Positions 27,520 through 37,492 of a stretch of DNA of 64,000 nucleotides are shown one piece after another; position 1 is the first letter of the stretch, and each line of letters begins with the position of its first letter. The notes below the pieces were generated by a model that saw only the letters and a program-made list of their open reading frames with translations, did not search any database and had not been told where the DNA came from. This DNA is from an uncultured Faecalibacterium sp. GTDB taxonomy: Bacteria > Bacillota > Clostridia > Oscillospirales > Ruminococcaceae. Made by a program: the position numbers and the translations under genes. The DNA lies in the NCBI GenBank assembly GCA_934501115.1, contig CAKSTO010000002.1:62001-126000 (forward strand), read 5' to 3'.

Positions 27520-27628
27520 TGGAAACACACTCCTTTATCGTACTTTCTGTTACCCATTGCGCTGGTGCTGCATCCGAGGGAGCCTTCCTGCCAGGGAACC
27601 GACTCCGTACTGCAATCCAGACCTTAAT

Positions 27629-27657
27629 ATTATAGTACATTTTGCCGCCGGAAACAA
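27629..27657 (-). promoter_or_regulatory. Predicted sigma-A promoter for the aminotransferase gene
   Basis: Minus-strand TTGTTT (27657-27652), 17-bp spacer, TATAAT (27634-27629), 110 bases before the start codon. Confidence 0.65.
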
Positions 27658-27669
27658 GAATAATAAAGC

Positions 27670-27713
27670 AAAAAGCCCTGTCAAAAGCAAAGAGCTTTTG
27701 AAGCAGAGCTTTT
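27670..27713 (-). terminator. Terminator after clpX
   Basis: Minus-strand hairpin with AAAAGC..TCAAAAGC paired to GCTTTTGA..GCTTTT, followed by TTTTTGCTTT. It lies 25 bases past the clpX stop. Confidence 0.75.
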
Positions 27714-27737
27714 CTTCTCCTGTTGGGCGCCGAAACG

Positions 27738-29066
27738 TCAGCTCAGGGACATCTGATTTTTATAGCGTTTGCGCACAGCACCGTATTCCAGATGGGCTTC
27801 GCCACCCTCCACAGTGTCTTCGTCCACGGTCACGCGGATAATGGTGGCATCGCTGGGCACCTCGTACATGATGGGCAGCAGGATGCTTTCCATTACGCTG
27901 CGCAGGCCGCGGGCGCCAGTCTTGCGCTCGATCGTCTTGCGGGCAATGGCATGCAACGCTTCGTCCGTGAAGCTCAGCTCCACATTATCCATGCCCAACA
28001 GCTCCTTGTACTGCTTGACAAGACTATTGCGGGGCTCCTTCAGCACGCGAACCAGTGCATTCTCGTCCAGATCATCCAGCACGGTGATGACCGGCAGACG
28101 GCCGATCAGCTCCGGGATTAAGCCAAACTTGACCAGATCGTGGGGTTCCACCTTGCGCAGCAGAGCCTTTTCAGCCTCACTGGAGTTATCCTTCAGTGCA
28201 CTGCCAAAGCCCAATGCAGACTTATCGGTACGGCGCAGGATATACTTGTCGAGGCCATCGAAGGCACCGCCGCAGATGAACAGGATGTTAGTGGTGTCGA
28301 TCTGAATAAACTCCTGCTGCGGGTGTTTGCGTCCGCCCTGAGGAGGAACATTGCTGACCGTACCCTCAAGGATCTTCAACAGTGCCTGCTGTACGCCTTC
28401 GCCGCCAACATCGCGGGTGATGGAGGGGTTCTCACTCTTGCGGGTGATCTTGTCGATCTCGTCGATATAAATAATGCCGATCTGTGCTTTCTGCACGTCA
28501 AAGTCTGCCGCCTGAATCAGCTTGAGCAGGATGTTCTCCACATCCTCGCCCACGTAACCGGCCTCGGTCAGGGTCGTGGCATCGGCAATGGCGAACGGAA
28601 CGCCCAGCATCTTTGCCAGAGTCTGTGCCAGAAGGGTCTTGCCCACACCAGATGGACCAAGCAGCAGAACGTTGGACTTTTGCAGCTCCACATCGCTATC
28701 CTGACCGCTCAGGATGCGCTTGTAGTGGTTGTAGACCGAAACAGACAGCACACGCTTGGCTTCGTCCTGACCAATTACATATTGATCCAGCCCTTCCTTG
28801 ATCTCGGCCGGGGTCATAATGTTGATGTCCAGATCCGGTGTGGCGGTCTGGATGTTTGCCCGGTTTGCGCTGCCGCGACCCGGGCGGGCGTTCTTGGGCT
28901 GATCCTGCTTGTCAGAAAGCAGGTCGTGGCACAGACCGATGCATTCGCTGCAGATGTTGACGCCGGGGCCAATGATCATGCGCTCCACTTCGTCCTGATG
29001 CTTCCCACAGAAGCTGCAGACCAGATCCTTTTCGTTTTTGTCTCTGCCAGAATTGTTATTTGCCAT
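27738..29066 (-). CDS. clpX: ATP-dependent Clp protease ATP-binding subunit ClpX
   Basis: AAA+ unfoldase that feeds substrates to ClpP, 442 aa. It has the N-terminal C4 zinc-binding domain ([16 protein letters not shown]), Walker [13 protein letters not shown], Walker [10 protein letters not shown] and the ClpP-docking IGF-type loop region. ClpX also binds ssrA-tagged proteins from stalled ribosomes. It follows clpP after 44 bases, in the conserved tig-clpP-clpX order. Confidence 0.96.
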   Translation of the reverse strand: MANNNSGRDKNEKDLVCSFCGKHQDEVERMIIGPGVNICSECIGLCHDLLSDKQDQPKNARPGRGSANRANIQTATPDLDINIMTPAEIKEGLDQYVIGQDEAKRVLSVSVYNHYKRILSGQDSDVELQKSNVLLLGPSGVGKTLLAQTLAKMLGVPFAIADATTLTEAGYVGEDVENILLKLIQAADFDVQKAQIGIIYIDEIDKITRKSENPSITRDVGGEGVQQALLKILEGTVSNVPPQGGRKHPQQEFIQIDTTNILFICGGAFDGLDKYILRRTDKSALGFGSALKDNSSEAEKALLRKVEPHDLVKFGLIPELIGRLPVITVLDDLDENALVRVLKEPRNSLVKQYKELLGMDNVELSFTDEALHAIARKTIERKTGARGLRSVMESILLPIMYEVPSDATIIRVTVDEDTVEGGEAHLEYGAVRKRYKNQMSLS

Positions 29067-29110
29067 AGCTGTTTTTCCTTATCCTGGGTAGATTGATTTC
29101 AGCGGGCGGC

Positions 29111-29707
29111 TCAGCGATGGGCAATGACCTCATCGATCAGGCCATAAGCCTTTGCCTCCTCAGCGGTCATATAATTGTCGCGCTCGGTGTCCAGCTGGAT
29201 CTTATCCAGCGGCTGGCCTGTATACTCACTGAGCATCCGGTTCATCTTGTCGCGGATATACACCATGTGCTCGGCATGGATCTTGATGTCGGTGGTCTGG
29301 CCGGAAAGGCCGCCGCCCTGACCGCCAATCAGCGGCTGATGGATCAGGATCTCAGAGTTGGGCAGAGCAAAACGTTTGCCCTTGGTGCCGCTGGCCAGCA
29401 GGAAAGCGCCCATGGATGCAGCCATGCCCATGCAGATGGTAGAGACATCGCACTTGATATACTGCATCGTGTCATGAATCGCCATTCCGGCGCTGATGGA
29501 ACCACCGGGGCTGTTGATATACAGGCTGATATCCTTGTCCGGGTCCTGCCCTTCCAGATACAGCAGCTGTGCCACTACGAGGCTGGCAGAGGTGTCGTTG
29601 ACATCCTCACTCAGAACGATGATGCGATCGTTCAGCAGACGGGAGAAAATATCGTAGGAACGCTCCCCGTGCGCCGACTGCTCGACAACGTAAGGAACAA
29701 AACTCAT
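29111..29707 (-). CDS. clpP: ATP-dependent Clp protease proteolytic subunit ClpP
   Basis: Serine protease of the Clp barrel, 198 aa. The catalytic Ser lies in [12 protein letters not shown], His in [14 protein letters not shown] and Asp in [12 protein letters not shown]. The N-terminal [21 protein letters not shown] region (first part quoted) is typical. A long perfect inverted repeat separates it from tig upstream. Confidence 0.96.
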   Translation of the reverse strand: MSFVPYVVEQSAHGERSYDIFSRLLNDRIIVLSEDVNDTSASLVVAQLLYLEGQDPDKDISLYINSPGGSISAGMAIHDTMQYIKCDVSTICMGMAASMGAFLLASGTKGKRFALPNSEILIHQPLIGGQGGGLSGQTTDIKIHAEHMVYIRDKMNRMLSEYTGQPLDKIQLDTERDNYMTAEEAKAYGLIDEVIAHR

Positions 29708-29742
29708 AAAGTTCGCCTCCTGAAATGGAATATAGTATTTGC

Positions 29743-29793
29743 AAAATTGACCGATACGGTTTCCCTGCCGGTTCTGCCGTATCGGTCAATTTT
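29743..29793 (-). terminator. Perfect 17-bp inverted repeat between tig and clpP
   Basis: Arms AAAATTGACCGATACGG (29743-29759) and CCGTATCGGTCAATTTT (29777-29793) around a 17-base loop. It can fold as a terminator on either strand, with an AATTTT tail rather than a long T run. It probably reduces read-through from tig into clpP or protects the tig mRNA end. Confidence 0.7.
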
Positions 29794-29853
29794 AACAACC
29801 TTCTTTTCTAAAACGTGCAGCCTGCTGCCCGCTTTACCAAGACCGGCTGTGGA

Positions 29854-31170
29854 TTACTCAGCGTCAGCAGCCTTTTCAGCGTCAGCAGCCTTCTCCACGA
29901 TGTTTGCGTGGCTCTTGATAAAGTCGATGGCCTTGTTGATGGCCAGATCCTTCTTCAGGTCGACAATGTTGACCAGCTCGCGAACCTTATCCTCTTCCAT
30001 CTTGTACTGGTCAGCGATGCGCTTGATCTCAGCGGAAACTTCCTCTTCAGAAGCCTCGATGTTCTCGGCAGCAGCAACAGCCTCCAGAGCCAGACGGATC
30101 TTGACCTGCTTCTCGGCCTGAGCCATGAAGGAAGCACGGAACTGCTCCATGGTCTGACCCATATACTTCAGGTAGTCCTCGAGACGCAGACCCTGCTGCT
30201 CCACACGGAATGCAAAGTCATTGACCATCTCGTCCATGCGGGTCTCATACATTGCCTGGGGGATCTCGCCCTCCATGCTGTCGATGACCTGATCGACCAG
30301 AGCATTCTCGACAGCCAGGTCATCCTGCTTGTCCAGCTGCTCCTGATTGTTCTTGCGGATGGACTCTTTGAACTCTTCCAGAGTGTCGTACTCGGAGCAG
30401 TCCTTTGCCAGCTCATCGTCCAGTGCGGGCAGCTCCTTATACTTGACCTCGTGCAGCTTGATCTTAAACACTGCAGCCTTGCCTGCCAGCTCAGCAGCCT
30501 GATACTCGGTGGGGAAGGTGACGTTCACGTCAAACTCTTCACCGGCAGAGTGGCCAACGATCTGATCCTCAAAGCCGGGGATGAAGCTGCCACTGCCCAA
30601 AGTCAGGTTATAGTGCTCAGCCTTGCCGCCCTCGAAAGCGACACCGTCCACAAAGCCCTCAAAGTCGATATCAACGATATCGCCGTTCTGTGCAGCGCCC
30701 TCACGGGTCAGCTCGCGGGCATTACGCTCCTGCACACGCTTCAGCTCGGCTTCAACGGTCTCGTCAGAGACAGTATGGACAGTCTTTTCAGCGGTCAGTC
30801 CGTTATAGCTGCCAACCTTGACTTCGGGTTTGACGGCGACCTTAACGGTCAGGGTGACGCCGTTGGTCTCGTCAGCAGAATCAACGGTGACCTCGGGACG
30901 GCCAACAGGCTCCACACCGGCTTCCTTGGCAGCAGCCTCGAAAGCCTCGGGGAACAGCTCGTTGATGGCGTCGTAGGTAAAGACATCAGCGCCGTACATC
31001 TTCTCGATCAGAGCGCGGGGAGCCTTGCCCTTACGGAAGCCGGGAACAGCGTACTTCTTGCCTTCCTTCTTGAAAACATCGGCAACAGCCTTCTTGAAAG
31101 CCTCTGCGTCGATGGAGAACTGCAGTTCTGCCATGCTCTTCTCGAGCTTTTCACACTTGATGAAATTCAT
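29854..31170 (-). CDS. tig: Trigger factor
   Basis: Ribosome-associated chaperone and peptidyl-prolyl isomerase, 438 aa. The ribosome-binding N-terminal domain contains VPGFRKGKAPRALIEKMYG (the GFRxGxxP signature), the FKBP-like domain covers about residues 150-240 (GDIVDIDFEGFVDGVAFEGG, cut) and the rest is the helical C-terminal domain. The protein ends in a short tandem repeat, EKAADAEKAADAE. The ATG at 31170 is chosen over a GTG 15 bases upstream because the GTG overlaps the GGAGG site. Confidence 0.95.
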   Translation of the reverse strand: MNFIKCEKLEKSMAELQFSIDAEAFKKAVADVFKKEGKKYAVPGFRKGKAPRALIEKMYGADVFTYDAINELFPEAFEAAAKEAGVEPVGRPEVTVDSADETNGVTLTVKVAVKPEVKVGSYNGLTAEKTVHTVSDETVEAELKRVQERNARELTREGAAQNGDIVDIDFEGFVDGVAFEGGKAEHYNLTLGSGSFIPGFEDQIVGHSAGEEFDVNVTFPTEYQAAELAGKAAVFKIKLHEVKYKELPALDDELAKDCSEYDTLEEFKESIRKNNQEQLDKQDDLAVENALVDQVIDSMEGEIPQAMYETRMDEMVNDFAFRVEQQGLRLEDYLKYMGQTMEQFRASFMAQAEKQVKIRLALEAVAAAENIEASEEEVSAEIKRIADQYKMEEDKVRELVNIVDLKKDLAINKAIDFIKSHANIVEKAADAEKAADAE

Positions 31171-31317
31171 TTGTTTTTCCTCCACTCAAAAATTCTATTG
31201 CGCAGGGCAGGAAGTTTTTTGCCCTTTGCAACCGCGCACTGCGTCCTGGATGAACTTGCTTTTGCAATATGCGGGGACGCGCGCGCTCTATTGGGTGCAA
31301 CAATCGCGTCAAAACTT

Positions 31318-31323
31318 ATTATA
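31318..31323 (-). promoter_or_regulatory. Predicted extended -10 for tig
   Basis: Minus-strand TGC-TATAAT at 31323-31318 with no clear -35. It would give a leader of about 140 bases before the tig start. Confidence 0.45.
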
Positions 31324-31380
31324 GCACGCTCTGGACACAATTGCCAGCCCAAATTGTTAATTTTTATTGGTTTTGCCTGT

Positions 31381-32064
31381 TCAATTGATGCGGTATGGGC
31401 AGAAACGCAGCCCATCCGCACTTACCAGCTTGTAGCGGACACCGTCCACATCCCCCTGTACCGCGTAACGGATCGCATTGCCGTGCAGGTGTCCATAGTA
31501 ACAGGTCTTGATGCCGTACTCCTTCAGCGTTGCAACAATCTCCGGAGCACTGGTGCCGGTATAGACCGGTGGATAGTGCAGGAACACCAGCTTTTCCAAT
31601 CCCGGTTCAGCGGCATCCAGACTCATGCGCAGGCGGCCGATCTCACGGTTCATCACCTTTTCATCGTGAGCTTCGCCTACATCAAACAGCCAGCCCCGGG
31701 TGCCGCAGATGGCATAGCCCTCTACGCTGTAGGAATTGTTGTGCAGGATGTGCAGGGTATCAAAGCCTTCTGCCTTGAGATAGGCATTCATCTTGTTGGC
31801 CGTAGACCACCAGTAATCATGATTGCCCTTCATGATGATCTTCTGCCCGGGCAGATTCTGTAAAAATTCAAAGTCCTTGCGGGTATCGGTCAGGCGCATA
31901 GCCCAGCTGATGTCTCCCGCCAGCACGATGGTATCCTCCGGCGCAATGAGCCTGCGCCAGTTTTTTTCCAGACGCTCCACATAGTCGTTCCAGCCGGGAA
32001 AAATATCCATCGGCTTAGATGCGCCCAAAGAGAGATGGGTATCGCCAAGCACAAAAAGTGCCAT
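31381..32064 (-). CDS. Calcineurin-like metallophosphoesterase
   Basis: Cytoplasmic metallophosphoesterase of 227 aa with the complete metal-binding set: GDTHLS, LAGDISWAM, GNHDYWW, FLHYPPV and YGHLHG. No signal peptide or membrane segment is seen. Its substrate is not evident; relatives act on nucleotides, phosphoproteins or diesters. It lies between the tig leader and thrC and appears to be expressed after thrC (33-base gap). Confidence 0.88.
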   Translation of the reverse strand: MALFVLGDTHLSLGASKPMDIFPGWNDYVERLEKNWRRLIAPEDTIVLAGDISWAMRLTDTRKDFEFLQNLPGQKIIMKGNHDYWWSTANKMNAYLKAEGFDTLHILHNNSYSVEGYAICGTRGWLFDVGEAHDEKVMNREIGRLRMSLDAAEPGLEKLVFLHYPPVYTGTSAPEIVATLKEYGIKTCYYGHLHGNAIRYAVQGDVDGVRYKLVSADGLRFCPYRIN

Positions 32065-32097
32065 CTTTTTCTCCTGTTCTAAATGCAGCAGGATGGA

Positions 32098-33558
32098 TCA
32101 TTCCTGATCACCCAGCGCCACCGCTGCGATCTGAGAAGGATCAATGACCGTGTTGAAGCGCTCCGGCTTCTGACGCAGTGCGGCAAGACTTGCCGGTGCG
32201 GTGTGCGCGGTAACAGCTTCCAGCTGCTGCATTGCATCGAAATCATTTTCCGGCGCGGACTGTCCCAGAGCCGTCAGCACGCTGCGCGGGAACTTGAAGG
32301 GAGATGCAGTGGACAGCACCACCATGGGCACCCCTTCACGCTTTTTCTGTGCTGCCACATGGAAGGCCACTGCAGTGTGCGTATCGCACAGGTAGTTGTC
32401 CTTCTCATAGCGGGCACGGATCTCCCCTGCCACTTCTTCCTCGCTGCTCCAGCCGCAGGAGAAGTTTTCCTGAATGGCGGCCAGCGTCTCCGGACGCACC
32501 GTGTAGCTGCCGGTCTCGGCCAGACTCTTCATCAGGCCCGCCACCTCGGCATCGCTGCCGGTGACATGGTACAGCAAACGCTCCAGATTGGAGGACACCA
32601 GAATGTCCATGCTGGGCGAGGTGGTCTTGAAGAACTCCCGCTTTGCGGTGTAGGTGCCGGTGGTGAGAAAATCGGTCAGCACGTTGTTCTCGTTAGAGGC
32701 GCAGACCAGTTTGCCCACAGGCAGACCCATACGCTTTGCATAGTAGCCCGCCAGAATGTCGCCAAAGTTGCCGGTAGGCACGCAGAAGTCCACCGCATCG
32801 CCAAATGCGATTTTCCCGTTTTTCAGCAGCTGCGCATAGGCAGCAAAATAGTAAACGATCTGCGGGACCAGACGACCCCAGTTGATGGAATTGGCGCTGG
32901 ACAGGCGGATGTCCCGCTTTGCCAGCTCGGCCGCGATGGCCTTATCGCCAAAAACCTTCTTCACACCGGTCTGGGCATCGTCGAAGTTGCCGCGCACCGC
33001 GTAGACTGCAACATTGGCGCCCTCCTGCGTTGCCATCTGCAGACGCTGGATCTCGCTGGTGCCGCCCGTGGGATAGAACACCGCGATCTCCACGCCCGGG
33101 ATATCATGGTAGCCGTCCAGAGCTGCCTTGCCGGTATCGCCGCTTGTCGCCACAAGAATCAGGGTTTTCTCTGTACGCCCCAGATTCTTTTTGGCCTCCA
33201 CCAGAAGTTTCGGCATCAACTGCAGAGCGTAGTCCTTAAATGCACAGGTAGGTCCATGCCATAGCTCCAGAGCATAAGTATCTCCCTCTACCGGAGCCAG
33301 ATAGCCTGCCTTGCCTCCGAAAGCCTCACCGTAGGTTCTGCGGGTGGCTTCGGTCAGAAAATCCTGCGAATAGTCGGTCAGGTATTCTTTGATCACGGCA
33401 GCCGCCATGGCCGGATAATCCAGCTCACACAGCGCCTTCACATCCACCTGTGGAAAGCTTTCAGGGACAAACAGTCCGCCCTCGTTGGACAGACCCTGTG
33501 CGATCGCTTCCGAGGAAGTCACTTTGCGGTTTTGGTCTCTGGTACTGAAAAACTGCAT
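32098..33558 (-). CDS. thrC: Threonine synthase
   Basis: PLP enzyme converting O-phosphohomoserine to threonine and phosphate. At 486 aa it belongs to the longer class (type like E. coli/yeast). The PLP lysine is in TCAFKDYALQL, the phosphate loop is ATSGDTGKAAL and the N-terminal QGLSNEGGLFVPESFP is typical. The ATG at 33558 has GGAG spaced nine bases before it; an upstream extension of 25 residues in the same frame has no support. Other threonine genes are not nearby. Confidence 0.94.
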   Translation of the reverse strand: MQFFSTRDQNRKVTSSEAIAQGLSNEGGLFVPESFPQVDVKALCELDYPAMAAAVIKEYLTDYSQDFLTEATRRTYGEAFGGKAGYLAPVEGDTYALELWHGPTCAFKDYALQLMPKLLVEAKKNLGRTEKTLILVATSGDTGKAALDGYHDIPGVEIAVFYPTGGTSEIQRLQMATQEGANVAVYAVRGNFDDAQTGVKKVFGDKAIAAELAKRDIRLSSANSINWGRLVPQIVYYFAAYAQLLKNGKIAFGDAVDFCVPTGNFGDILAGYYAKRMGLPVGKLVCASNENNVLTDFLTTGTYTAKREFFKTTSPSMDILVSSNLERLLYHVTGSDAEVAGLMKSLAETGSYTVRPETLAAIQENFSCGWSSEEEVAGEIRARYEKDNYLCDTHTAVAFHVAAQKKREGVPMVVLSTASPFKFPRSVLTALGQSAPENDFDAMQQLEAVTAHTAPASLAALRQKPERFNTVIDPSQIAAVALGDQE

Positions 33559-33657
33559 TGTTGTCGCTCCTTTTTCGCCGTGGAACGCTGAAAACACGTT
33601 CCTGCTGCTGTGGCAGAGAAGATCCCTGCCCATACTTTTCCCACTGGGGCGCTTGCT

Positions 33658-34020
33658 TTACGCGAGAAAAGCGCCCCTTATAATATGTACCATCCAGTGC
33701 CCGCTGTCAAGAGGAAACACTTCTGCCACGTCAAATCGCACAGGTGCGTCGCTCTGTCCGGTGGCCTGCAGATAATACTGCGCCGCAAGGATCAGCCGCT
33801 TCTGCTTGGCAGCGTTCACCGCGGCAGCAGGACGCGAAACAGCGTTCGAGCTGCGGGTCTTGACCTCGCAGATAACAATGGTTCCATCCGGCTCCTGTAC
33901 CACCACGTCCAACTCCCCCATCCGGGTGTGGAAGTTGTGTTCCAGCAGCCTGCAGCCCTGCTTCTGATACCAGCGAGCCGCAGCAGCTTCTCCCCTGTGC
34001 CCCGTCTCAGCGCGGTTCAC
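33658..34020 (-). CDS. YraN family (UPF0102) endonuclease-like protein
   Basis: Small protein of 120 aa with the PD-(D/E)XK-type core (GELDVVVQ, then ICEVKTRSS) of the UPF0102 family, predicted Holliday-junction-resolvase-like nucleases of unproven function. It starts at GTG overlapping the rnhB stop (GTGA). The pairing with rnhB and rbgA is widely conserved in Firmicutes. An inverted repeat, GGGGCGCTT / AAGCGCCCC, covers its last codons. Confidence 0.9.
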   Translation of the reverse strand: MNRAETGHRGEAAAARWYQKQGCRLLEHNFHTRMGELDVVVQEPDGTIVICEVKTRSSNAVSRPAAAVNAAKQKRLILAAQYYLQATGQSDAPVRFDVAEVFPLDSGHWMVHIIRGAFLA

Positions 34021-34664
34021 TTTCCGTTCTCCGGCCAGTAGCCCTGCTTTTTCAGGAAGCTGCGGCGGTAGAACGGCTGGATGCCGTACTGCGCAATCAG
34101 CTCATAGTGGAGCTTGGTCGGATAGCCCTTGTGCTTTGCCAGCTGATACTGCGGGTACTGCCTGTCCAGTTCCAGCATATAGCGGTCACGGCTGACCTTG
34201 GCCAGCACCGACGCCGCGCCGATGCTGGCGCTGGTGGCATCTCCTTTGACCACCGGCTGTGCCGGGATCATCAGCCCTGCCGGGGTGCGGTTGCCGTCCA
34301 CCAGTACGAGGTTCGGCACGATGTCAAGCGCTTCCACGGCTCGCTTCATACCACCCATAGTGGCATTGAGGATATTTTCCCGGTCGATGACTTCCGGCCC
34401 CACAAAAACGATCTGATATGCAAGAGCCTTTTCCTTGATTTCGTCAAAGAGAGCCTCCCGCTTTTTCTCGGTGAGCTTTTTGGAGTCGTTGATGCCAAAG
34501 ACCGGATTCTCCGGATCAAGGATGCAGGCCGCTACGCACACCGGGCCGCACAGAGGGCCGCGCCCGGCTTCGTCCACGCCCGCAAAGCAGCCGTACCGGC
34601 TGCGCACAGCGGCATCGTACTCATACAGCGGAGCCGAGATCTCCTCGTCGGAGCGGCGCTTCAT
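34017..34664 (-). CDS. rnhB: Ribonuclease HII
   Basis: Removes ribonucleotides from DNA and RNA of RNA-DNA hybrids, 215 aa. The catalytic carboxylates are visible in [12 protein letters not shown], the Asp in LVLVDGN and the later Asp in [19 protein letters not shown] (cut). It overlaps rbgA by four bases upstream (ATGA) and yraN downstream. Confidence 0.95.
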   Translation of the reverse strand: MKRRSDEEISAPLYEYDAAVRSRYGCFAGVDEAGRGPLCGPVCVAACILDPENPVFGINDSKKLTEKKREALFDEIKEKALAYQIVFVGPEVIDRENILNATMGGMKRAVEALDIVPNLVLVDGNRTPAGLMIPAQPVVKGDATSASIGAASVLAKVSRDRYMLELDRQYPQYQLAKHKGYPTKLHYELIAQYGIQPFYRRSFLKKQGYWPENGK

Positions 34665-35584
34665 TCCTCATCCTCCTCGGCAAAATCCGTCAGGTCATCC
34701 CGCTGCGGCGGACGCTCCAGCGAAATTCGCCCCCACTTGCAGGCGCGGAATTCATCCACCAGCATAATGGCACAGCGCTCGGTGTTCACTTCACCGCCGC
34801 GCACCAGCAGGCCGCGCTTGCGGCCGATGGCTTCCATCAGCTCATAAGGCGGCAGTGCCAGCGTTTCGGTATCCAGCTTGTAGCGCTGCGCTACAAGGTC
34901 GGGATAGTTGCGGCGCACCTCGTCCAGCAGGTTCATCGCAAGTTCTTCCACGTCCAGAATATCGTCCTTGATGGAGCCGATGAAGGCCAGATTGGACGCA
35001 ATGGTCTTAGAATCAAACTTCTTCCACAGCACGCCGGGCATATCCAGCAGATCAAATTTGTCGGTGCTGACCCACTGTTTGCCCTTGGTCACGCCCGGGC
35101 GGTCTGCCGCCTTAGCGCGGGCAGAGCCTGCAAAGGTGTTGATAAAGGTGGACTTGCCCACATTCGGGATGCCGCACAGCATCACCTGCGTCTTGGCACC
35201 GCCCATGCCGCGGTTCTGGCGGCGTTCCAGCAGGCCGGCCAGTTCTTTTTCGATTGCAGCCTTAACGGCATTGGCACCGCCCTTCTGCTTGGCGCTGATG
35301 GCCACACAGCCGGCATCTGCCGCGTGGAAATATTTGATCCACTCTTCCGTGACCGCCGGGTCGGCCAGATCTGCCTTGTTCAGCGCATAGAGCTTCGGTT
35401 TGCGAGCTGTGATGCGCTCGATCTCCGGGTTCAGGCTGGAAAGTGGAATGCGGGCATCCAGCAGCACAAGGCTGGCGTCTACATGCTGGATCTCCTGCTC
35501 CATCATGCGCAGGGTCTTGGTCATGTGGCCCGGAAACCACTGAATATGATACTGGTTTGCAAAGCGGGTATCCATTTCGTTCAT
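34661..35584 (-). CDS. rbgA: Ribosome biogenesis GTPase RbgA (YlqF)
   Basis: Circularly permuted GTPase of 307 aa needed for late 50S assembly. The G4 motif NKADLAD precedes G1 [12 protein letters not shown] and G3 DMPGVLW, as expected of the family, and an ANTAR-like C-terminal RNA-binding domain follows. The ATG at 35584 overlaps the lepB stop (ATGA) and has GGAG upstream, so the in-frame extension of 12 residues is rejected. The order rplS-lepB-rbgA-rnhB matches Bacillus. Confidence 0.95.
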   Translation of the reverse strand: MNEMDTRFANQYHIQWFPGHMTKTLRMMEQEIQHVDASLVLLDARIPLSSLNPEIERITARKPKLYALNKADLADPAVTEEWIKYFHAADAGCVAISAKQKGGANAVKAAIEKELAGLLERRQNRGMGGAKTQVMLCGIPNVGKSTFINTFAGSARAKAADRPGVTKGKQWVSTDKFDLLDMPGVLWKKFDSKTIASNLAFIGSIKDDILDVEELAMNLLDEVRRNYPDLVAQRYKLDTETLALPPYELMEAIGRKRGLLVRGGEVNTERCAIMLVDEFRACKWGRISLERPPQRDDLTDFAEEDEE

Positions 35585-36135
35585 TTTACCACTCCAAAAT
35601 CTGTAAAGGGCATGAAGCACAGCAGAACCTTGCCCAGAATATCCCGTTCGTCGATGCAGCCGACATAGGTGGAGCGGCTGTCCAGCGACTGGTTGCGGTT
35701 ATCACCCATCACGAACACCGTGTCCTCCGGCACCGTGTACGGGAACTCCACATCGTAGCCAAGATAGGTAGGCTCGGCAATGTAGTCCTCCTGCAGCACC
35801 TCACCGTTGACTGTAACAGTGCCCTTCTCGTAGTCAATGCTGATCGTGTCTCCGCCCTTGGCGATGACACGTTTGACCAGCGGTTTGCCGTAAGAGGTAT
35901 AGCTGTCCACGATCACAACATCGCCGCGCTGCGGCTCATAACCCGCGCCCCAGACGATGAGCTTGTCACCGTTGACCAGCGTGGGCACCATGGAGCTGCC
36001 GTCCACCTGAATGATGCGGAAAAAGAAAGAAAAAATCAGTACCAGCACCAGCGCCGCCGAGATCAGAGCCTCGTACCACTCCAGCAGATTCTGCCCGCGC
36101 ACAGGCTTTTTCTGCTGATCCATCTGTTGTTCCAT
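35581..36135 (-). CDS. lepB: Signal peptidase I
   Basis: Membrane peptidase that removes signal peptides from secreted proteins, 184 aa. One N-terminal membrane segment (about residues 22-43, ALISAALVLVLIFSFFFRII) is followed by the catalytic Ser in VDGSSMVPTL and Lys in LVKRVIAKGGD, plus box E GDNRNQSLDSR. The ATG at 36135 is favoured over a GTG nine bases upstream by the position of GAGG. It lies after rplS behind a terminator. Confidence 0.94.
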   Translation of the reverse strand: MEQQMDQQKKPVRGQNLLEWYEALISAALVLVLIFSFFFRIIQVDGSSMVPTLVNGDKLIVWGAGYEPQRGDVVIVDSYTSYGKPLVKRVIAKGGDTISIDYEKGTVTVNGEVLQEDYIAEPTYLGYDVEFPYTVPEDTVFVMGDNRNQSLDSRSTYVGCIDERDILGKVLLCFMPFTDFGVVK

Positions 36136-36235
36136 AACCGGCACACCTCACCTTACTGACTCGATTATACAGCAATCCCCTTGCCTTTCGCAAGCGCCGA
36201 GACCGCAAAAAACTGCATTTTCCGAAATTCTGATA

Positions 36236-36267
36236 AAGAAAAAAGGGACAACGAGGTTGTCCCTTTT
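36236..36267 (-). terminator. Terminator after rplS
   Basis: Arms AAAAGGGACAAC and GTTGTCCCTTTT around GAG, followed on the minus strand by a T-rich stretch. It lies 24 bases past the rplS stop, so lepB-rbgA-rnhB depend on read-through or their own promoter. Confidence 0.85.
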
Positions 36268-36290
36268 CTCCCGTTTCAAATCGGGGATGA

Positions 36291-36632
36291 TCAAATATCG
36301 CTCTTGACCTTGGCAGCCTTGCCCGTACGACCACGCAGGTAGAACAGCTTTGCGCGGCGAACCTTGCCCTTACGGACAACGGTGACCTTCTCAACGAAGG
36401 GGCTGTTGATGGGGAAGACACGCTCGATGCCAACACCGTAAGCAACGCGGCGAACGGTGAAGGTCTCAGCAACGCCGCCGTGCTTCTTTGCGATCACAGT
36501 GCCCTCAAAGGCCTGAATGCGCTCACGGTCGCCTTCCTTGATACGAACATCAACGCGGACGGTATCGCCAACGTTGAACTGAGGCTTTTCAGCCTTGATG
36601 CTGCCTTCAGAAATAATCTTCAGTGCGTCCAT
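36291..36632 (-). CDS. rplS: 50S ribosomal protein L19
   Basis: L19 (113 aa) lies at the 30S-50S interface. The typical [20 protein letters not shown] and [20 protein letters not shown] regions (shown in part) are present. The ATG at 36632 has GGAGG eight bases before it; the in-frame ATG 15 bases upstream contains that site and is rejected. Confidence 0.97.
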   Translation of the reverse strand: MDALKIISEGSIKAEKPQFNVGDTVRVDVRIKEGDRERIQAFEGTVIAKKHGGVAETFTVRRVAYGVGIERVFPINSPFVEKVTVVRKGKVRRAKLFYLRGRTGKAAKVKSDI

Positions 36633-36752
36633 TTTTGAATCCTCCATTTGTTTTTAGACGTTCATGCACGGCACCTTGCCGTCAGAGGACCGCCCGTTTA
36701 ATGATATTGTCATTAACCCCGCTGTGGTCTCAGCGGACACTAACGCCTAAAT

Positions 36753-36781
36753 ATGATATCACAAAACCCGCGTGAATGCAA
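36753..36781 (-). promoter_or_regulatory. Predicted sigma-A promoter for rplS
   Basis: Minus-strand TTGCAT (36781-36776), 17-bp spacer, extended TGA-TATCAT (36758-36753). The leader to rplS is about 115 bases. Confidence 0.6.
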
Positions 36782-36847
36782 GCGTTCCGGCCAAAATAAA
36801 TGCAAAAATTTTCTGTTTTGCCCAACAGACGATCTTTCACGCTCCGA

Positions 36848-37492
36848 TCAGACAAACAGCTGCTTATCTGCCGTCAAAAACTTTTTGCGCAGGATATTGG
36901 CGCTGACGGCAGGCAGGCCGAATTTTTCTTCCAGAAAACCGGTGAGCAGCGAAGGGTTCAGGTTCAGCTCCTGTGCGGCCGGCATGCACAGATCAATGCG
37001 CAGGCTATCCCCTTCCACTGTGTACTCCACCTGCGGGATGTGATCCTTCAGCTCAATGATCTTGTTGCCTTTTTTGCCGTGCTTTTCCACCGGAGCGCTT
37101 TCCAGCGCATTGTACTGATCCAGCGCCGCAGCCGCTGCCGCCGGGTAGGTGATGCGATAGCATGCGTAGGCAATGAGGTCCGCCTTCATCTGCACCGGAC
37201 CAACGTGCGTGATCACGATGCCTGCGGGCATGATGGCATTGAGGGCCGCTTTCCACTGTTCAAAATCCGGGGCTTCCGCTTCGGTCTTGACGTCCACGCA
37301 CTCGCACTCACTCTCCTGCCCCAGCGAAAGCGGGCAGGCAAAGGTCATGTAGATGTGGGGGTTGAAGCCCAGCGTATGCCACACCGGCAAGCCGCTGCGC
37401 TTGAGCACACGCTGCATCACACGCTGCAGATCCAGCAGGGAGATGTAGGAGGCCTCATTCTTTTTCTCAAACGAGATTCTGACTGTAATCAA
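36848..37492 (-). CDS. TIGR03936 / DUF2344 radical-SAM-linked protein
   Basis: Protein of 214 aa that in clostridia is almost always encoded next to a TIGR03960 radical SAM gene, as here with a 26-base overlap. The N-terminal EASYISLLDLQRVMQRVLKRS region (shown in part) and YMTFACPLSLGQESECE are family-like. It resembles part of tRNA-modifying assemblies but its biochemical role is not established. The RNase G and rplU genes that often follow are absent. Confidence 0.85.
   Translation of the reverse strand: MITVRISFEKKNEASYISLLDLQRVMQRVLKRSGLPVWHTLGFNPHIYMTFACPLSLGQESECECVDVKTEAEAPDFEQWKAALNAIMPAGIVITHVGPVQMKADLIAYACYRITYPAAAAAALDQYNALESAPVEKHGKKGNKIIELKDHIPQVEYTVEGDSLRIDLCMPAAQELNLNPSLLTGFLEEKFGLPAVSANILRKKFLTADKQLFV

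Noticed and set aside
33615..33665. GGGGCGCTT / AAGCGCCCC inverted repeat as a terminator for yraN
   Set aside because: It overlaps the last yraN codons and no T run follows on the minus strand.
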